Source of the DNA: Gammaproteobacteria bacterium
GTDB lineage: Bacteria; Pseudomonadota; Gammaproteobacteria; Eutrophobiales; Eutrophobiaceae
Direction: 5' to 3'
NCBI GenBank assembly: GCA_016198885.1
Contig: JACQHV010000190.1
Span: 1-6,484, forward strand
DNA: 6,484 nucleotides
Numbering within the stretch: the first letter of the stretch is position 1; every line of letters begins with the position of its first letter. A model generated the notes under the pieces. It worked only from the letters and a program-made list of their open reading frames with translations, was not told the origin of the DNA and ran no database searches. Shown piece after piece: positions 5,669-6,484 of the stretch. Both the position numbers and the translations under genes were made by a program.

Positions 5669-6388
5669 ATGCCAGCGGAAATCATTCGTAAAATCAGGGT
5701 GGCGTGCGGTATTGCGCTGGTGGTTTTTGTCAGTGGATGTGCAACTACGGGGGCTGGTGATCCGCGTGATCCCTTTGAAGGATTTAACCGCGGCGTGTAT
5801 TCATTCAATCAGGCCGTTGATGATGCACTGTTTAATCATGTCAGCAAGCTGTATCAGGTAATCACTCCTGAGCTGGTTGATAAAGGCATCACCAATTTCT
5901 TCAGCAATCTGAATGATATTGCCGTTGTCGTTAATGATTTTCTGCAGTTAAAGGTCAATCAGGCCCTTTCAGATGCGACCCGGTTTATTTTTAATTCGAC
6001 AATCGGTCTGGCAGGCTTTTTTGATGTTTCTACACACGCGGGACTGCCCAAACATGATGAAGATTTTGGCCAGACCTTGGCACACTGGGGCGTAGGATCA
6101 GGCCCATATCTGGTAATCCCGTTATTCGGCCCATCGACAGTCCGTGATGTCACAGGCAATGCTGTGGATCGTGGTATTCTGAACCCGGTTTTTTACCTGG
6201 ATGATACCGAACTCAAGGCCGGCCTGCTCACGCTCAACTATGTCGATTTCAAGGCGGATTTATTGAGCGCAAAGAAACTGGTGGGAGAAGCCGCCCTCGA
6301 TGAATATGAATTTGTAAAGAACGCCTATTTTGAGAAACGGGCTCACCAGATCAGCGTTGGAGCTACGACTGATTTTTCAGAACCATAA
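5669..6388 (+). CDS. mlaA: MlaA (VacJ) outer-membrane lipoprotein, phospholipid asymmetry maintenance
   Basis: A 239-residue lipoprotein. MlaA sits in the outer membrane with a porin partner, removes mislocalised phospholipid from the outer leaflet and passes it to the periplasmic carrier MlaC. The N-terminus is a lipoprotein signal: basic residues (Arg7, Lys8, Arg10), a hydrophobic stretch (11-21) and the lipobox VSGC with Cys24; Ala at +2 fits outer-membrane sorting. The mature part carries the family motifs DPFEGFNRGVYSFNQ (34-48), NDIAVVVNDFLQ (82-93), RFIFNSTIGLAGFFDVSTHAG (105-125), DEDFGQTLAHWGVGSGPYLV (130-149) and PLFGPSTVRD (151-160). The start is firm: AAAGGAG ends 8 bases before the ATG. 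Length matches the family. The other mla genes are not in the window, so this is a detached mlaA, as in many gammaproteobacteria. It is probably monocistronic from the promoter near 5540-5566. Confidence 0.96.
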   Translation: MPAEIIRKIRVACGIALVVFVSGCATTGAGDPRDPFEGFNRGVYSFNQAVDDALFNHVSKLYQVITPELVDKGITNFFSNLNDIAVVVNDFLQLKVNQALSDATRFIFNSTIGLAGFFDVSTHAGLPKHDEDFGQTLAHWGVGSGPYLVIPLFGPSTVRDVTGNAVDRGILNPVFYLDDTELKAGLLTLNYVDFKADLLSAKKLVGEAALDEYEFVKNAYFEKRAHQISVGATTDFSEP

Positions 6389-6401
6389 TTAATAGTGATT
6401 G

Positions 6402-6418
6402 GTGAATAGTGAATAGTG
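6402..6418. repeat. Short tandem repeat after mlaA (GTGAATA unit)
   Basis: Two complete copies of GTGAATA (6402-6408 and 6409-6415) followed by a partial GTG, with a related AATAGTGATTG just before. It lies 13 bases beyond the mlaA stop and ahead of the GC-rich hairpin, and may be the edge of a dispersed noncoding repeat that continues past the window. Confidence 0.5.
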
Positions 6419-6444
6419 GTTAGAACCTATCTCAAAGTTTATTT

Positions 6445-6467
6445 CCCCCTCCCTTGGCGGGAGGGGG
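6445..6467. repeat. GC-rich perfect inverted repeat downstream of mlaA
   Basis: CCCCCTCCC (6445-6453) and GGGAGGGGG (6459-6467) form a perfect 9-bp stem around the loop TTGGC, 56 bases after the mlaA stop. No T-run follows on either strand, so it is not a textbook rho-independent terminator, though so stable a stem could slow polymerase or protect the mRNA 3' end. The flanking GAGGGTGGGGGG suggests that it begins a longer repeat cut by the right edge. Confidence 0.6.
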
Positions 6468-6484
6468 CGAGAGGGTGGGGGGAA

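Noticed and set aside
6402..6484. CRISPR array or rho-independent terminator after mlaA
   Set aside because: The tandem unit is only 7 bases with no spacers, and the GC-rich hairpin has no T-run on either strand.

Overview
The window looks like chromosomal core-metabolism DNA of a gammaproteobacterium. The evidence is the combination of a UbiG ubiquinone O-methylase, a YgfX/CptA-family membrane protein, an MlaA outer-membrane lipoprotein and a succinate dehydrogenase operon ordered sdhC-sdhD-sdhA. I see no phage, transposase, CRISPR, tRNA or rRNA genes. Base composition is moderate inside genes, and the two divergent intergenic regions are AT-rich.

Layout. Positions 1-2564, minus strand: a respiratory complex II operon. 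It starts with a short gene for a DUF1674/SdhAF4-like assembly factor (2388-2564), followed by sdhC, sdhD and the first 512 codons of sdhA, which runs off the left edge. sdhC and sdhD overlap by ATGA. Positions 2565-2716: an AT-rich divergent control region. Positions 2717-3169, plus strand: a YgfX-family protein with two membrane helices. Positions 3155-5397, minus strand: a three-gene unit transcribed ubiG, then a HAD phosphatase (Gph/MupP type), then an unusual squalene/phytoene synthase-fold protein whose 3' end overlaps the convergent ygfX gene by 15 bases. Positions 5398-5668: a second divergent control region with a good sigma70-like promoter and two palindromes. Positions 5669-6388, plus strand: mlaA. 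Positions 6389-6484: a short tandem repeat, then a GC-rich inverted repeat that can also be read as a G-quadruplex motif.

How the genes fit together. Complex II (SdhCDA, with SdhB presumably beyond the left edge) oxidises succinate and reduces ubiquinone. UbiG performs both O-methylations in ubiquinone synthesis. The DUF1674 protein is a likely maturation factor for the SdhA flavoprotein, and YgfX is the family usually encoded beside sdhE, another SdhA flavinylation factor. The HAD phosphatase resembles the ubiG-linked MupP group of peptidoglycan recycling more than E. coli Gph. MlaA belongs to outer-membrane phospholipid asymmetry maintenance.

The most unusual gene is the squalene/phytoene synthase homologue. 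Both Asp-rich catalytic motifs of the family are replaced (E/N/E and N/H), so it is unlikely to be an ordinary prenyl-coupling enzyme. Its setting among ubiquinone and respiratory genes suggests a non-catalytic role comparable to mitochondrial NDUFAF6, but that is inference. I found no clear new multi-gene system; this protein is the best candidate for undescribed biology here.
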